From Drosophila pseudoobscura (Eukaryota > Arthropoda > Insecta > Diptera > Drosophilidae), in contig NC_046683.1 of NCBI RefSeq assembly GCF_009870125.1, positions 50,545,869-50,609,868 on the forward strand: a stretch of 64,000 nucleotides of DNA, written 5' to 3'. The notes under the pieces are model-generated. The model saw nothing but the letters and a program-made list of their open reading frames with translations. It was not told the DNA's origin and ran no database searches. The position numbers and the translations under genes are program-made. Every line of letters starts with the position of its first letter. Within the stretch, counting starts at the first letter, position 1. This document shows, in pieces, positions 36,719 to 50,600 of this stretch.

Positions 36719-39700
36719 GGTGTTAGCAGCAGAGGGGTATTCCAAGGTCTAGGTACCAGGAATAGGCACTTAATTTATGGTTTATGATTACTTAGACCTA
36801 CGTCAAAGCGCATTACCCAGTGCCACGATTAAATCAAGGGCAAAACGAAAGCTTCAACAAAAAACAGATATAGCGGAACTATAAAATATATATATTTTAA
36901 CGTAACGTCAAAAAAAAAACAACAATTCTCATTGATTTATTGGCACTTACAAAAAGGAAGCACATAAAAATAAATTGTAGATCGAAAATTCCCTTGTTAA
37001 CCCAGTGATACCCTCGGAAAGGGCATATATCAAAGGCAGATACAGAACCGCAAAAAATAAACCACACAAAAATCAACGAAATTTTACTTTTATTTTCAAT
37101 TCCAAGTAAAAAACAAAAAATTAATGCATATTTTAAGATTTATTTTAATTATTTTTGGTTGCGGTTTTCTTGCTGTCAAAAGTTAAATATACTTTCGCTT
37201 TTATTGTGGCTTTTTAATTGCGCTGAAATTTGTGTACTGACTGTACTGCACCGTGGAAGTACATATGTATGTACAGTGAGGCATCGATAGTATTGAAAGG
37301 CAAACCCATACCCTAGACAGTAGACCCTAGACTTCTACTCCTCCTGTACTTTTCTACACACTCTCTCCTGCATTCTGTCAGCCCCCCTTTCTCTCTCATT
37401 CCATCTCTATCACTATCACTCTCTCTCTTTCTCTACACCTCTCTGTATGGGAGAGTGCACTCGGCGTGCACATGCGCAAATTGAAGTAACAAAGATTTTC
37501 AAGGTTAAAGTGCAACGAAACCGCAACACAATACTTTTACAGCTTTTACAGAAGAAGGGTTGACTGCCTGGCACTGTGGGTGGTGTTGAGCATTGTGGGT
37601 GGACGGGTGACGGGTGATGGGTGATGGGGTTGTTTGTAATGGTTATAGATACATTTGTCTCGGTTTTGAATTTGAGCATAAAAACATGTCTGCCCCCCGA
37701 CCGCCTGCCTGCATTGCTGCATGTGGCATACCTTTTGTCCATTGTCCTTGAAATGTGGATATTAATTTCAATGCACATTTTGTATGATTAGATAATCAGT
37801 GGAATACACCCACTGTGTCGGTGGCTCTTCCCATTCCCCATTCCCCCCTCTCCTCACACGTTACGTTTGCTATGCGGATGAGTGCGGCGTAACACAGTGA
37901 GTGTTTTTGTTAGTTTTTTGCATTCAATTCGCATGCACATTCTCGTCTTGTGACTCAAGGTTATGATGATCATAATGATGATCATCAACATGATGATGAC
38001 GATGCCGATGATGCTCTTACTGCCATACCGCCACCCTCCTGCGTTCTGTTCCCGTTTCCTTCCATTCCCTTTCAGCAAAAAAAAAAAGCTCGCACAAATT
38101 ATTATTACAGCAGACAGAGCGACAGAGAGAGGGCGTGGGGGGAGGGAGGGGGGCAGAAGTAGACGAACTGCAACCGAGCGAGCAAGAGAGGGACAGATAC
38201 ACACAAACAAAATAGCACACAATTTTATTTTATCAGCTGCCCCTCCCGTCTTCGCCCTGCCCTCCTCCTCCTCCTCCACTGCGTTGGCAATTTTCGTTTC
38301 GTTTTTCGCTTTTCGTTTCGTTTTGCATGCACATAAAACTAAATGCGAATTCCTCCCCTTTCCCCCCTTTAGCACCTTCCCCTCCGCTGCCTGTGCTGCA
38401 CCTCCCCCTCGTATTTGACTTGTTCTACGTTTACACTTTACATTTCCGGGTTCTTTTCTCTCTCTCTCTGTTTCTCTCGCTCTCCCACTCTATGTCTCTG
38501 TGGCTGTGGCTGTGTCTGTCCCTGTCTCTTTCTCTATAACCGAGAGTGATTGATTGAGTGAATGAATGTCTGAAAAGTCATCTTATAGAGAGATGTACTT
38601 GTACTCCGAATGTAAGTGAAACGAATCTCGGAATGACAGTTAGGAAAGTGTAGCGAATGGGGGGTTTCATAACATTTCATATAGCAGGGCATTGCCAATC
38701 TTTCAGGAATGATCAGGTTCCACCTCAACTATATTTAGGAAAAGAATGCCTTCGAAACAACAAAAATAAACCATATAAAAGACAATATTTAGGTTCAACC
38801 AGGAAAAGAATTCCTTTAAGAAAAGCCCCTTGAAATCAAGGCTAATCATACAACATTGGGTTCCGTCTTTGATAGCCAGCGAAAGATTTGATTCCTAGAA
38901 ACCCCATTTACGATTATAATCCATTAATGAATGCAATATAATCCAAGAATGCTTTTAACATCTATTTAGTTTCCTCTTTTGATATCATATAGAGGAACAC
39001 CATATATAAATATAACAGCCCCTAGAAGCACTATTTACGAGAAGAAACCAACTAAAACACCCCCTAGAAACCCATTTTGGATTAGAAACCCCCCACTTTG
39101 GAATAGTATTTATGAGTAGAAACCACGTCCGAGCAGGTCCATGATAAATATTTACATTACACTTGAAGAAAAAACATCGTTAAATTTGTTTATGCATTGA
39201 AACTACTTAGCAGCCGTCCGTATGTTTATTTCCTAGTTGGCCAGAAAGAGATGGTCATACGAGCACACATTTAATTTATGACGGCAGTTATCAGTTATAT
39301 ATGCATCTATGTATATGTATGTGCCATATATACTCGTGCATACTATATGCATACGAGTATATACATATGTACATATGCGGTTGCAGTGCAGTGTTCGGTT
39401 TGTCCTTGAATGCGATTCCAATCAGACCTCATTTGGGGTTCGGTTCTGTTCGCTTTTGCAACGCTTCCCGCATTGCAATTTGATAAAGATCGTGCATGCA
39501 TTCGATGCATTAGACGGAGCATAGAAGCGACAGGGCGGAAGTTTTTTCCAACTGCTAGAATTATTAGCAGTAGCATCAGGCAGAGGCAGAGGCAGTGGCA
39601 GTGGCAGTGGCAATGGCACTGGCAGAGAGGGAAGAGGCGCTCACACCGACGAACGGACGGTCATTCAGGGCGTATGCGCAATGTGGAGAATCGCTTATCA

Positions 39701-42439
39701 AAAATGCACTTGGGAGCGGAACAGAGGAGACGAGGCGCTCGGGCGGTGCATGGGTCGTCGGCGTTCAAGTTGAATGTTGACAAATGCTCTCTCTCTCCCT
39801 CTGCCTCTCCCTCCGGCTCTTCCTCTTTCTCGCTCGCTTACATTTTTATGTTATTTATTTTTAATTTGACGCGACTAGTGCCCTCTCTTTCGGCTCGTTA
39901 CAACCTGTCGCTGGCTGTCTCTCTCTATCTTCTCGTAGCGTATCTCTGGCCGAGTGTGTCCTTCAAATGCAATTGTGCGATGATTAGAAACGCAAAGCGC
40001 ACTGCGATTTTTACTTTTTGTTTCTAATGCAGCGCCACACTCGTATGTATCAGTGTCTCTGTATCTGTATCTTAATATCTGTGTATCTGTGTGTATGTGC
40101 AGCTGTTTATTTTCATTTTCACAGCGATAGCGAAAAGCTTTTTGGCGCGCTATCTACACACAAACACACACACACACACACATACACACACTGAGACACC
40201 CTGAAATTGTTGATTCTAGTGAGAATTTTGTTGATTTTTGTCGACTTCCTAGTGGGGCAAAACGCATCTGTATCTGCATCTGCTCCACCCTTTCACCGCT
40301 TTACACTGCCCGCCCAGTGCAAAACCCTTTGCCAGTGAGATCTCTGGTCTAAAATCGAAAGTATCTCGAGACCATCGTTCGACGAGTCTTCCTCATCTTG
40401 TCTGCATATTTCATTCGCTTTGACGGCGCCAACTGGCAACGGGCAACTGGCAACAAAACCAACCCACACACAAAAGGTGCCACAGAAAAACACTTTCCGA
40501 ATATCGTTTTCGCACATTTCCGCACTCGCCAGCTATTCGCAAGTGCAAGTGCATCTATAAACAATAAAACAGCACAGACACACAGACACACAGATACAGA
40601 TGCAACGACAGATGCACCCATGAGATTCCTCCCGTAGTTCTGTGGTAAAATTTTTTTGCATCCGTGTCGCCCATCGTTGAGCAGCGTTGGCCAATCGCCT
40701 GGGGCTCGGCTATGTTGCACCGCATTCTACGTGCGTACAGTTCTACGAGCGGACGGGATACAGATACGGGGCTCCCTAGCGATCTTAACGGGGGAGTTGA
40801 ACCATATATACGGGAATATATATTTACGGGAATATTTCTGGGTGAGTTTTGCAACAATTACAAGTACTGCACTACTGTACCCTCCACGCCACATACTCGT
40901 ATACTCGTGTACAGAGTACAAAAGCGACCATCACATGGGACTTCCTGGTTATGTGATTGCACCGCTACTTAGTGGAGGGTAGAGCGATAAGAGAGTTCTC
41001 TGATTAGATTCCCTGGAATTTCCTGGTAAATAGACGTGGCTTTAGTGCACTCAAGGATCTATAGGTGGGAAAATCGCCCACTTTCAATGGTTCTCCCTAC
41101 AGTTTGTTGATTCTATGATTCATTCAAGGGAAATTTCAAGGTTTCATTGTTGTGATTTTAAACTTCCTGGTTTCTTAAAGCAGGCTTCTTTATTTAAGTT
41201 TCCAAACATCTGTCCATATCTTTTGTGCATTATATAATTGGGAGATCCTACTTCCTGGATTTCTTCTATTCAATTAGGTTGAAATCAAGTCAGAATTTAG
41301 GTTAAAAAAAAATCTATCCATTTATCAAATGCTGTAAACAACTGAAATTCAATCATGCCTTACCGACTATCTCATCTTCAGATCAGAGACATCTTGCAAC
41401 AAATATTAGCCAGAAATAACTCCTAGGGGACGCAGAGTCAGGGCCAGTGGCCAGTGGGCGGTGGGCAGGGCAATAGCCTTGCACAATAAGTTCCTGATTG
41501 CGCAGCTGAAAATTTATAGACAGAAATAAAAGAGACATAACATTTTTGAATTATCGACGCAGCAGCAACCACCCAACCACCAAATGTCGAGCCACCCGAC
41601 GAGCAACCACTACCTACCCGCGTTAGGCAGCCCAGGGAGCAGAGCAGCGCAGAGCGAAAAAGCTTTTGCTCGGCGAAAGAAGAAAAAACAACAACTTTCC
41701 GAGCGAGAGAATCTTTGAGATGCGTTCGGTTCGTCGTGCACTGCAGTTCGAGTGAGTGCAATATGCCGGCGCGGCGGTTGTCACAGTGTGTGTGCATGTA
41801 TCCCTGTGTGTGTGCACTTTCTGCCTGCCCGCTAATGTGAGCTTTTTTGGGGTCTATGCCGGTTGTATGTGGGTCAGTAGTAGGAACAACTCTCGGTCGG
41901 CGGCGTCAACGTTTCCCATCGTTCTCTTCTTAGCAAAAAAAAAAAAAAACAAAGAAAAAAAAACAGGAAAAATAGAAGAAGAAAAAATCAAAACTACATA
42001 TTTGCCTGTAATTTTTTTTTTTGTACTTTCCGTTCTTCTGGCTGTTGGTTGTTCGTTTGCCATTCATTTCCGTATTGTTGCCGCATTTTCCGTGAGCGTT
42101 TGCATTTATTTTGTTGGCAAAAAAAAAAACAAAATAGGATTTAGAATGCCGCGTTGCCAATGAGAAATGCTTGGAGAACGCAGGAGAATAGCCATAGAAT
42201 ATACCCCCCAAAGGAGCGGGCCCACGCGGCAGCAGCAGCAGCAGCTGCGGCAACGGCGGCGTCCACACGGCGTATGCGTAACGAGAGAGAGACAGACGGG
42301 GAAAAAAACCGAAAGTGACGCGTAATTTGCGGGTCCAACACAAAAATCAAGAATTAAAACTGGATTAATGTGAGAGAATGCAGCAATAAACCAAACACAC
42401 CAACCCCTTTCCAATTAGCAGATTAATAATAATTAAACA

Positions 42440-42468
42440 AAAATAAATAAAATAAAATAAAATAAAAT
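42440..42468 (+). repeat. (AAAAT)n array
   Basis: About five pentamers in AT-rich DNA. Confidence 0.75.
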
Positions 42469-43101
42469 GCCTGAAAAGTAATAAAAAGAATATTCAAGAA
42501 ACGAGAGTACAAAACAAAAGCAACAGCAATGGCAGCCAAATGAGGAAAATCACTTGAAGTGAGTGTCGTTCCCAGGAATTTTCAGAATAATATTCGTTGA
42601 AAGTAAAGAAAGAATTTTCTAAGCCACAAAGAAGGGCAGCAGCAGGTGGAGGGGTAAGAACTGCCCCTGAACGTGAACGTGTAACCTCCATTAAGGCCGT
42701 AATCTTGAACTGTGCAAACACCCCGCTTCCACACCCGTAGCATACCCATTTCCCTGCCACTCGGCACTCGACGAACGCTTTAGCTTTTCATTTTCTACCG
42801 ATAACACAGCCAGAATGCAACACTGCAAAATCGAGTGAGAGACTTTTGAGTGGAGAGAGCTTTCAGGGGGGTGCCGGTGCCTCTCAAAAGGTTGCAGTAT
42901 TTATTTATAGGCGGGAAATAAAACATCATTCCACTGCGAGTCCAACTAAATGGCTTTTCCTTTGCTCTTTTCTTCTTTGCAGATCAAGTAAAACTATCAG
43001 GATAAGCAGCCACACCACACACACACACAGACACACAACCACTAGACCATCTACTATAAATCCTTACAAAAAGGAGAGCAACAATTTTAGCTGTAGTCAA
43101 A

Positions 43102-43125
43102 ATGCATGGACATCATCACAATCAT

Positions 43126-43160
<35 letters not shown>

Positions 43161-44239
43161 GCAACAGCAGCAGCAGGGACAGCAGCAGCACCAACCACAG
43201 ACAGGAGCAGGAGCTGTCAACAATATGAAGGCAGCGTCACATCATCATCCTCATGTCCATCCCCATCCCCATCCACATCCACACCCACATCCCCATCCGC
43301 ACCACAAACTGTCGACGCGAAGGACTGCGCGCAGTCGCAGTCGTAGTCGCAGTCCAACGCCCGATGGCAGCCAGGACTACGATGTGACGCGTATGCGGGA
43401 GGAGGACTTTGAGCGTCTGGCCGTCTACCTAGTGCCGGATGTGCAGGCGGAGCGAGGACTGCCCAATCGGGCGGACAAGACGCTGCCGCGGAGTCTGACA
43501 CTCAAGTCATCGATGGTCTACTCAACGCCAAATGTTAAGGTGGGATCCGGCAAAGAGGGAATTCCCCGGAAGAGTGTGAAAACTAACCTCCCGTTTCGGG
43601 ATCTATTTCCTTTTTGCAGACTGAAGGAGTTTGGAGCAGTGGGGTCATACCACGCGGCACACGCTTTGGCCCCTTCGAAGGCATTCCAACCTCAAACTAT
43701 CCCAATGATAAGAATAAGGCGCGATATTTTTGGAGGGTAAGCATTACACAATCCTTGGGAAACACTGGATCTTTGGTTTTGGATCTTGAGTTGCATTTTC
43801 TGCGATGGGTTTCCCCTTAAGACTATCATCATAAACATATGCTTTACCCACCCACCCACACACCCCTCGATCACCAAACGAAATTTCCATCCAATCCATT
43901 GAATCAAATATGCGACTAACCAAAACATTTCGTTTCTCTTTAATTTACTTTTATTTCATATGAAAAAATTACCATCCCACAAAAAAAAAACACACACAAA
44001 AACCGAAAACTAAAAATTAAATCAAAATTAATTTTGTTGGCATTTTTGGAACAATATTTGGTTCGTGGTTCGAAAAAATCAGGTGCAGGGAACACGCCAC
44101 ATAACCTATGGGATTATTAAGGTACCACCAATCATGATTTATGCTTTTCTTTTCTTACTTTCTTGCCCCCTAACAGCCCCCTTTCCCGAGCACTTTCTCT
44201 TTCTATCTAACACGAGAACTATCTACTATCCTGCCTGCA

Positions 44240-44272
<33 letters not shown>

Positions 44273-47200
44273 TGTATCACTCTTTCACTCTGTATTCCTC
44301 TTTCTGTGTCTCCTTTTGTAGTTTGTTTTGTTCTCTGTGTGTTCTGTGTGTCTCTCTTGTGTCTTGTCATTTCTTTCATGTTTAGATCCTGCTAAATCCT
44401 TTTCTAACCCGCCTTCTCTCCTGTATCTATTCTTTATGCTTCTGTAGATCTTCAAGGACGACGACTACTACTATCTGGATGGGTCGGATCGTTCGCAGTC
44501 CAATTGGATGCGCTATGTGGCCTCTGCGTACAGTTTGTCCGTGATGAATCTGGTCGCGTGCCAGCATCAGGAGAACATCTACTTCTACACCACCCGCGAC
44601 ATCCTGCCGAACGAGGAGCTGATGGTCTGGTACTGCAAGGACTTCGCCAGTCGCCTCGGCTACGATGTGGACCCGGAGAGGACCATTTTTGGGGCCTGCA
44701 AGCAGGCCAGCGTCGAGGAGGATCTCGAGGAGGATGTGGAGGAGGAACTCGAGGACCAGGACCAGGACCAGGACCACGATGAGATGCCGCCGCACAAGAA
44801 ACCGCACTACTCCATGCCCGCACCCGAAATACCCGCCGAGGTGGCCGTCAGCCACATCACCTATGTGATGGGTCTCCATCTACCGGCGGCGCCAGGACCC
44901 CAGGGAGCCACCTCCGCGCAGGAAGCCCTGCCGCCTGCCCCACCGCCAACTGGTCCCGGCTCCGGAGCCTGCTGTCGTCGCGCCAGTCCCCCCGCCCACG
45001 TGTCCACCACATCCTGTGGCGGCGCCCACCATCCGCACATCATTCAACACGGACGACATGCCTCCGTGATCATTGGCCAGGACCGTTCACCGCTGGCCAG
45101 CAGCAGCGACAAGGACACCGCCGGCTCGCCTCTGTCTGGCCTCGACCACCAGCTGACGCCCCAGGATGGCAGCGTGCGATCGGTGCGTTCGGATGAGGGC
45201 TACCACAGCAACGAGTGCCACGAGGATGGCCTCACGCCACCAGAGGACTCCAGCGACAGCGAGAGTGAGCACAACTACGTCCTCGACTGCTCCAAGAAGG
45301 CCATTGCCCCCAAGGAGACGGTGATTGCCCAGGCCCAGAAGCCACAGAGCACCTCCCCGCCCACTGTGGGCGTCACCGCGAGCATCATCCACAGTCCCCA
45401 GGCCATGGTTGGCATGGCTGCCACGCCCATGTCCTGCGAGACGGACAAGAACGAGTACAGGAAGTTCAAGGTGAAGATGCCGCTGAAGTACGAGTTCAAG
45501 AACAAGAGCTGCGTCAAACAGGAGCCCATCCACAAGGATGTGGACGAGCAGATGTCGCATGCCCTGCCCCATGGCGTCGACGAGGAGGAGGAGCTGCACG
45601 CCCACCTGCACGCCAACGTGGCCCACTCGGAGGACTCGGCCTGTCCCCCGAGCACCACCACCCATCTGGGGGATGAGCATTTGTTGCATTTGGAAAGGGA
45701 GCGCGAGAGGGAGAGGGAACGGGAACGGGATAGAGAGCAATCCAATCAGCAGCCCGCCTCCTCCACGGTCATTGTCCTCGAGCACAACTCTGACGGACAG
45801 ACCCGCACCATTGTGCCCCTGAGCAAGCCCTACTACGAGGCAGATCCCCCGGGCGAGCGGTATGTGCGCTTTGGACAGCCCTCCTCCAGCATCCTCGAGA
45901 CGATCTTGACGAGCCAGCACCGCCTGGAGGCGGCTGCCGCAGCGGCCAATGCCTGCCGCCAGGCGAACGCTGCCACACCGCCGCCCACGTCGCCCACTGA
46001 GATGGCGTACAGCTACAAGAAGTCGCAGCGATACGGAAACGCAGTGAGTCCGGACTCCAGCTCCAACCTGGGACAGCCACAGGAGCAGCTGTCAGCCGCT
46101 GGAGTGGGTGTGGCAGAGCAGGAGCTAGTGACGCGGGGTGCCCTCATCAAGGGGGAGTGCTCGCCGCCGCCGCCGTCGCACCATCACCACAACGTGATCT
46201 TCTCGCCCTCGCGACACGTCTCCTACATGGGTCAGGGCGAGGGCGGAGGTCACGGAGGCCACTCGCCGAGTCCCAGCTATCCGGGGTACCCCCACCATTA
46301 CGGGAGTGCGGCCACCTCCACCTTCCACTCGCCGCCACACAGCTCCCATTCGCCCTTCGATCGCCAGTCGAATGCCTCGAGCGGCGGAGGATCCGCCTCG
46401 AATCTGCATCTCCTGCAGAGCAGCACCCAGATGCTGAACCACCCGCTGATGCAGCCACTGACACCGCTGCAGCGCCTCTCCCCGCTGCGCATCTCCCCGC
46501 CCAGCAGCCTCAGTCCCGACGGCAACTCCTGTCCCCGGAGCGGCTCCCCCCTGAGTCCCAATTCCCTGGCCTCGCGCGGCTACCGCTCGCTGCCGTATCC
46601 CCTGAAGAAGAAGGACGGCAAGATGCACTACGAGTGCAACGTGTGCTGCAAGACCTTCGGCCAGCTGAGCAACCTGAAGGTGCACCTGCGCACCCACTCG
46701 GGGGAGCGGCCGTTCAAGTGCAACGTCTGCACGAAGAGCTTCACGCAGCTGGCGCACCTGCAGAAGCACCATCTGGTGCACACGGGCGAGAAGCCGCACC
46801 AGTGCGACATCTGCAAGAAGCGATTCTCGAGCACCTCCAACCTGAAGACCCATCTCCGGCTCCACAGCGGCCAGAAGCCCTACGCCTGCGATCTCTGTCC
46901 GCAGAAGTTCACGCAATTCGTGCATCTGAAGCTGCACAAGCGGCTGCACACCAACGATCGGCCGTACGTGTGCCAGGGCTGTGACAAGAAGTACATCAGT
47001 GCCTCGGGGCTGCGCACCCACTGGAAGACCACCAGCTGCAAGCCCAACAATCTGGAGGAAGAGCTGGCCATGGCAGCGGCGGCCACATCAGAGTGTTTGG
47101 GTATGTTCTGCATAAGAGAGTCCTCCCCTTTGAACCGTCTCTAACTATAGTTTTCTTCATCATCTGCAGACAAGGATCATCCCGAGCCGGACAGCCGTGA

Positions 47201-47666
47201 GGCCTACGAGCAGCTGCAGCAGCATATGGTCCATCCCAGTCTGAGGCACTCCCCACCGCGTCTTATTCCTTTGGGGAATCACATGCAGGGACCCGGACAG
47301 CATCAGCAGCAGCCACCACCGCCACACATGATGCTGGGGCCTGCCCCAATGCTATTGACCACGGCCAGCCAGCTGCCACCACCGCCACCCCATCATCTGC
47401 AGCAGCAGCAGCAGGGGCAGCAGCAGCAGGCCTCCCCCAACCAACGTCCCACGCCCCCACACCTGCATCAGCATCCGCATCCGCACTCGCATCCACATCC
47501 GCATCAGCAGCAGCAGCACTCGCCTCAGGCAGGCAGCCTGAAGGGACTGAAGCCGCTGCCGGACAACGGAGGAGTCTACATGCATGCGCCCCATGTGCAG
47601 GCCCAGGAGAACCGCCCCTCGGTCATAGAGTCCTCCAATCAGCCCATGATCATTGAGTGCACGTAG
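43102..47666 (+). CDS. Blimp-1: Blimp-1 (PRDM1 orthologue), PR/SET-domain zinc-finger repressor
   Basis: Transcriptional repressor orthologous to vertebrate PRDM1. In flies it is ecdysone-induced, short-lived and times ftz-f1 expression (established knowledge). Coding exons are 43102-43539, 43620-43736, 44448-47100 and 47170-47666; all junctions are GT/AG and in phase, giving 1234 residues (about 1216 in D. melanogaster, from memory). Order of parts: poly-Gln (about 9-25), a His-Pro repeat, an Arg-Ser run, the PR domain (about 128-258, with [19 protein letters not shown] and [12 protein letters not shown]) and an acidic stretch. A long disordered Ser/Pro region with an ERERER run near 600-617 follows, then five zinc fingers (about 913-1050) and a His/Gln/Pro-rich tail. 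Fingers 1-4 are C2H2; finger 5 ends in Cys as in PRDM1. ATG 43102 is the first in frame after a TAA 45 bases upstream. The exon starts at acceptor 42983. Confidence 0.97.
44083..44121 (+). other. Blimp-1: Candidate 39-base cassette exon inside the PR-domain intron
   Basis: Between coding exons 2 and 3, an AG at 44081-44082 precedes 13 open codons ([13 protein letters not shown]), followed by a GTACCA donor. Both neighbouring exons are phase 0, so inclusion would insert 13 residues after the FWR motif without a frameshift. The acceptor lacks a clear pyrimidine tract and the donor is weak. The direct join FWR-IFKDDD aligns with vertebrate PRDM1, so the main product skips it. Confidence 0.3.
44241..44266 (+). 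repeat. (TC)13 microsatellite in Blimp-1 intron
   Basis: A perfect dinucleotide run in the 711-base intron that interrupts the PR domain. Confidence 0.9.
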
Positions 47667-50600
47667 GGGGGAGAGTCCCCACCCCCCAAGGGAGCAGAGG
47701 AGAAGTGATGGAATCCAAGTGCAATAAAATCAAATTTTTTTTTGTTTTTTTTTAGAAGCTATTTATTTGGTTTCTATGTAGAATCAAATAGAGTTAAGAG
47801 CATCCCCACATCTAACAGAAACAAAAAAAACAAAAACAGAAAAAACAGAACAGAACAGAAGAACATGAGAACATAAAGCGACAGAGCAGCACAATGTAAA
47901 CGTAATGGTATTATTATATAAGTTGTATATACTATATATAGATGATCCTCCCTTTGCCCCTCCCACCTTTCCCGCCCTGAAAATTGGAAATTGAAAACTC
48001 ATTTCGCGCTATGAAAACCAGATCTCACCAATTGGCATAAAAAGAAAAAAGAAAAAACATCGTGTAGTCTCGTCCTTCCCCATGAATTCTTCTCCTCTCA
48101 GAGAACTAAAGGCATATTATTTTTGATAAATATTTTATATACATAAAAAGAACACACACACACACAAACACAATATATATACATACATTCAATTGGATTG
48201 TTAATCGAGAGAATAAATGGAGCTAAAGAAAGATCGGTCCCAAAGCAAAGAAAAAGAAAATACTTTAAATGAGAAATGCATTTACAGAATTTTAATTTTC
48301 ATTTGATTTTCCATTGGATACACACTTTTGTTTATCTCTCTGTTTTGATTGTTTGTTGAGGCGCGCACCTTATAAACTATATAGATATACATATATACTA
48401 TATGGATCATTAAACGTACATAGATACCAGATACCAGATACATAGATATAGAAGCATAACCATACATACATAACATATACATACATACACATAAAATACA
48501 CATAGATTCAAGTTGCCTTATTTGAATTTCGTTAGCACTGAGAAAAACCCGCGATAGAAAACCATTCAGAACAGATCTGAAAAAGCTTAAATATATATAC
48601 GTATTTTATATATGAATATATCATTATTAAATATATAAATATATATACCTATATATTTATATGTATTTTATTAAATATACAAACAGCAACAGAAAGAAAA
48701 GCAACAAAAACTGTATATAGAAGGAGTGAAACCCTATTTCGGAGATCTGCTGAATAAGTAAAGCCCATAATTACTTAGACCACTAGGGGATTTAACCATT
48801 ATCCATTATCATTATCATTATTATGATTAAACAAAACAAAAAACTAAAAAACAAAACAAAAAAAAAACAAAGAAAAAATATGAAAACTTAGCTGAAAAAT
48901 CGGTGCTTTTGACTGTTTCCATTTGTCCACACTTACATTTACATTTACTGTATTGTATTTGTATTTTGAAACACACATGAATTATATTGTAGACCACATT
49001 AAACATATACTATATATATACCATACACTATATATACACATTATTAGCGTAAAACAAAAATCTAGAGATATTTCCCCTTCCCCCTACTTTGCGCCTTGAA
49101 CACACTCTCCACTTTCTTCCAAAATCCCCCCCTAAAAAACGGAAAGTGAAAGACAAATTCCAAATATTCGCTCGTATTACACTCTCAATTAGTCTTTTTT
49201 TTTTGTCTGAATAAAATCTGTAGCTAATCTAAGCTTATAATATTAATGAGGCTGACTAGCATTAAGTATAAATACCTAGGCTAACTATATCTTAACGTAG
49301 TGGCTAAGGAACTGTACATAAACGAGCTGAACCCAAGCTTCGATTTGTAAGGAAAGACACCAATTCGTAGGAAATAAGTATTTCTAGTGTAAAGTGCTAC
49401 GGATGTGTGGACGTGGTACGTTTTGGGGGTTTATGGGGCTTATGGGGATTATGGGGCTATGGGGAGATGTTTGCGGATTCATCCGCGGATTTGAGACTAA
49501 GACTATGCAAAAGTTTTTTGTATTTTTTTTTGTATTTGATACAGAAGGAAGAAGAACGTTCCGACAGTGGGACCGTTAGATGAGGAAAATGAGGATGTTC
49601 TAGCTATAGTTATAAGACTAGCCAATAAGTCTATCTATAAGATTTCTAAGCATATACATATACGCATACATACATATATTTCTAAAGAAAACTGAAAGAA
49701 CACGGAAAATATGAGAAGAGCCTACATACATGGAAAATATAAAAGAAGATAATCAAAATTATACAAAAAACAAAAACAAAAACAAACAAAATTGATTTTT
49801 TATTTCTACTTTGGTTTTTTTTTATCAAACATTCTTGTTGTTGGTTGTGCAATCATTTAATCCATTTTGTGCAATATTCAGCTTGATAGTTTCACATTTT
49901 TTTACAGAAACAAGTTTTTCCACAAAAAGCGACTATTTTTTTGGTTTATTTCCTTGTTTTTATCTTTTTGTTTTGCAGAAACAAGTTCTTAAAGTAATGA
50001 GCGACGATACATAATACTTTCCTATTTGTGAGACTGAATGAATTACTATATATACAAGAAATACTCTTTAAACATATAACTGACAGGACCCCCAGGACAT
50101 TTCGAAATAGATATATACTTAGCCGAACCTTTTTTTGATCAAGCATTGTAATATATAGTACGATATATATATTTATATACGAGGCACACATATACATACA
50201 TTTAGATATACATAAACGTAGCCGTAGATACATATATACGTACAGTATGTACGTACATATACTATCATATAGAGAACCCATGGCCTATGGTTTAAGCGCC
50301 CAAAACATTGTACAGTAATTGAAATCTGTTTCAGGATTCAAGAAAAACGTGACGACACAACGTAAATTTAAATGGAGAATAAATGACTGCTTCTTAGTGT
50401 TATAAGTGACTCTGATTTAGGTCGAATACACACTCACACACACACACAAACACCCAAAAACTCACTCACACACACACAAACACTCACTGACACACACAAA
50501 TGATTCAATGATTCAATTCTAGAAATCGAAATCCAAATATATATTCAATTATATATTCAATAAGTCTATCGTATACCTTTATTGCAAATCAATATTTCAA

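Larger units (their letters stand above)
35300..42982 (+). other. Blimp-1 first intron, distal part (inferred)
   Basis: No gene recognised. It contains a GA run (36686-36712), AT-rich DNA (36800-37250, 38730-39200), CT-rich blocks (37330-37440, 38455-38535), an imperfect hairpin (39327-39363), GGCAGA/GGCAGT repeats (39579-39624), CA runs (40158-40194) and an AAAAT array (42440-42468). A pyrimidine-rich acceptor (CTTCTTTGCAG) closes it at 42982. Non-repetitive sequence at 40640-40860 is open in two frames but shows no domain. Confidence 0.5.

Noticed and set aside
44427..47496. Long antisense frames opposite the Blimp-1 exons (up to 298 codons)
   Set aside because: Shadow frames produced by the high third-position GC of Blimp-1. 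The sense strand has the conserved domains.
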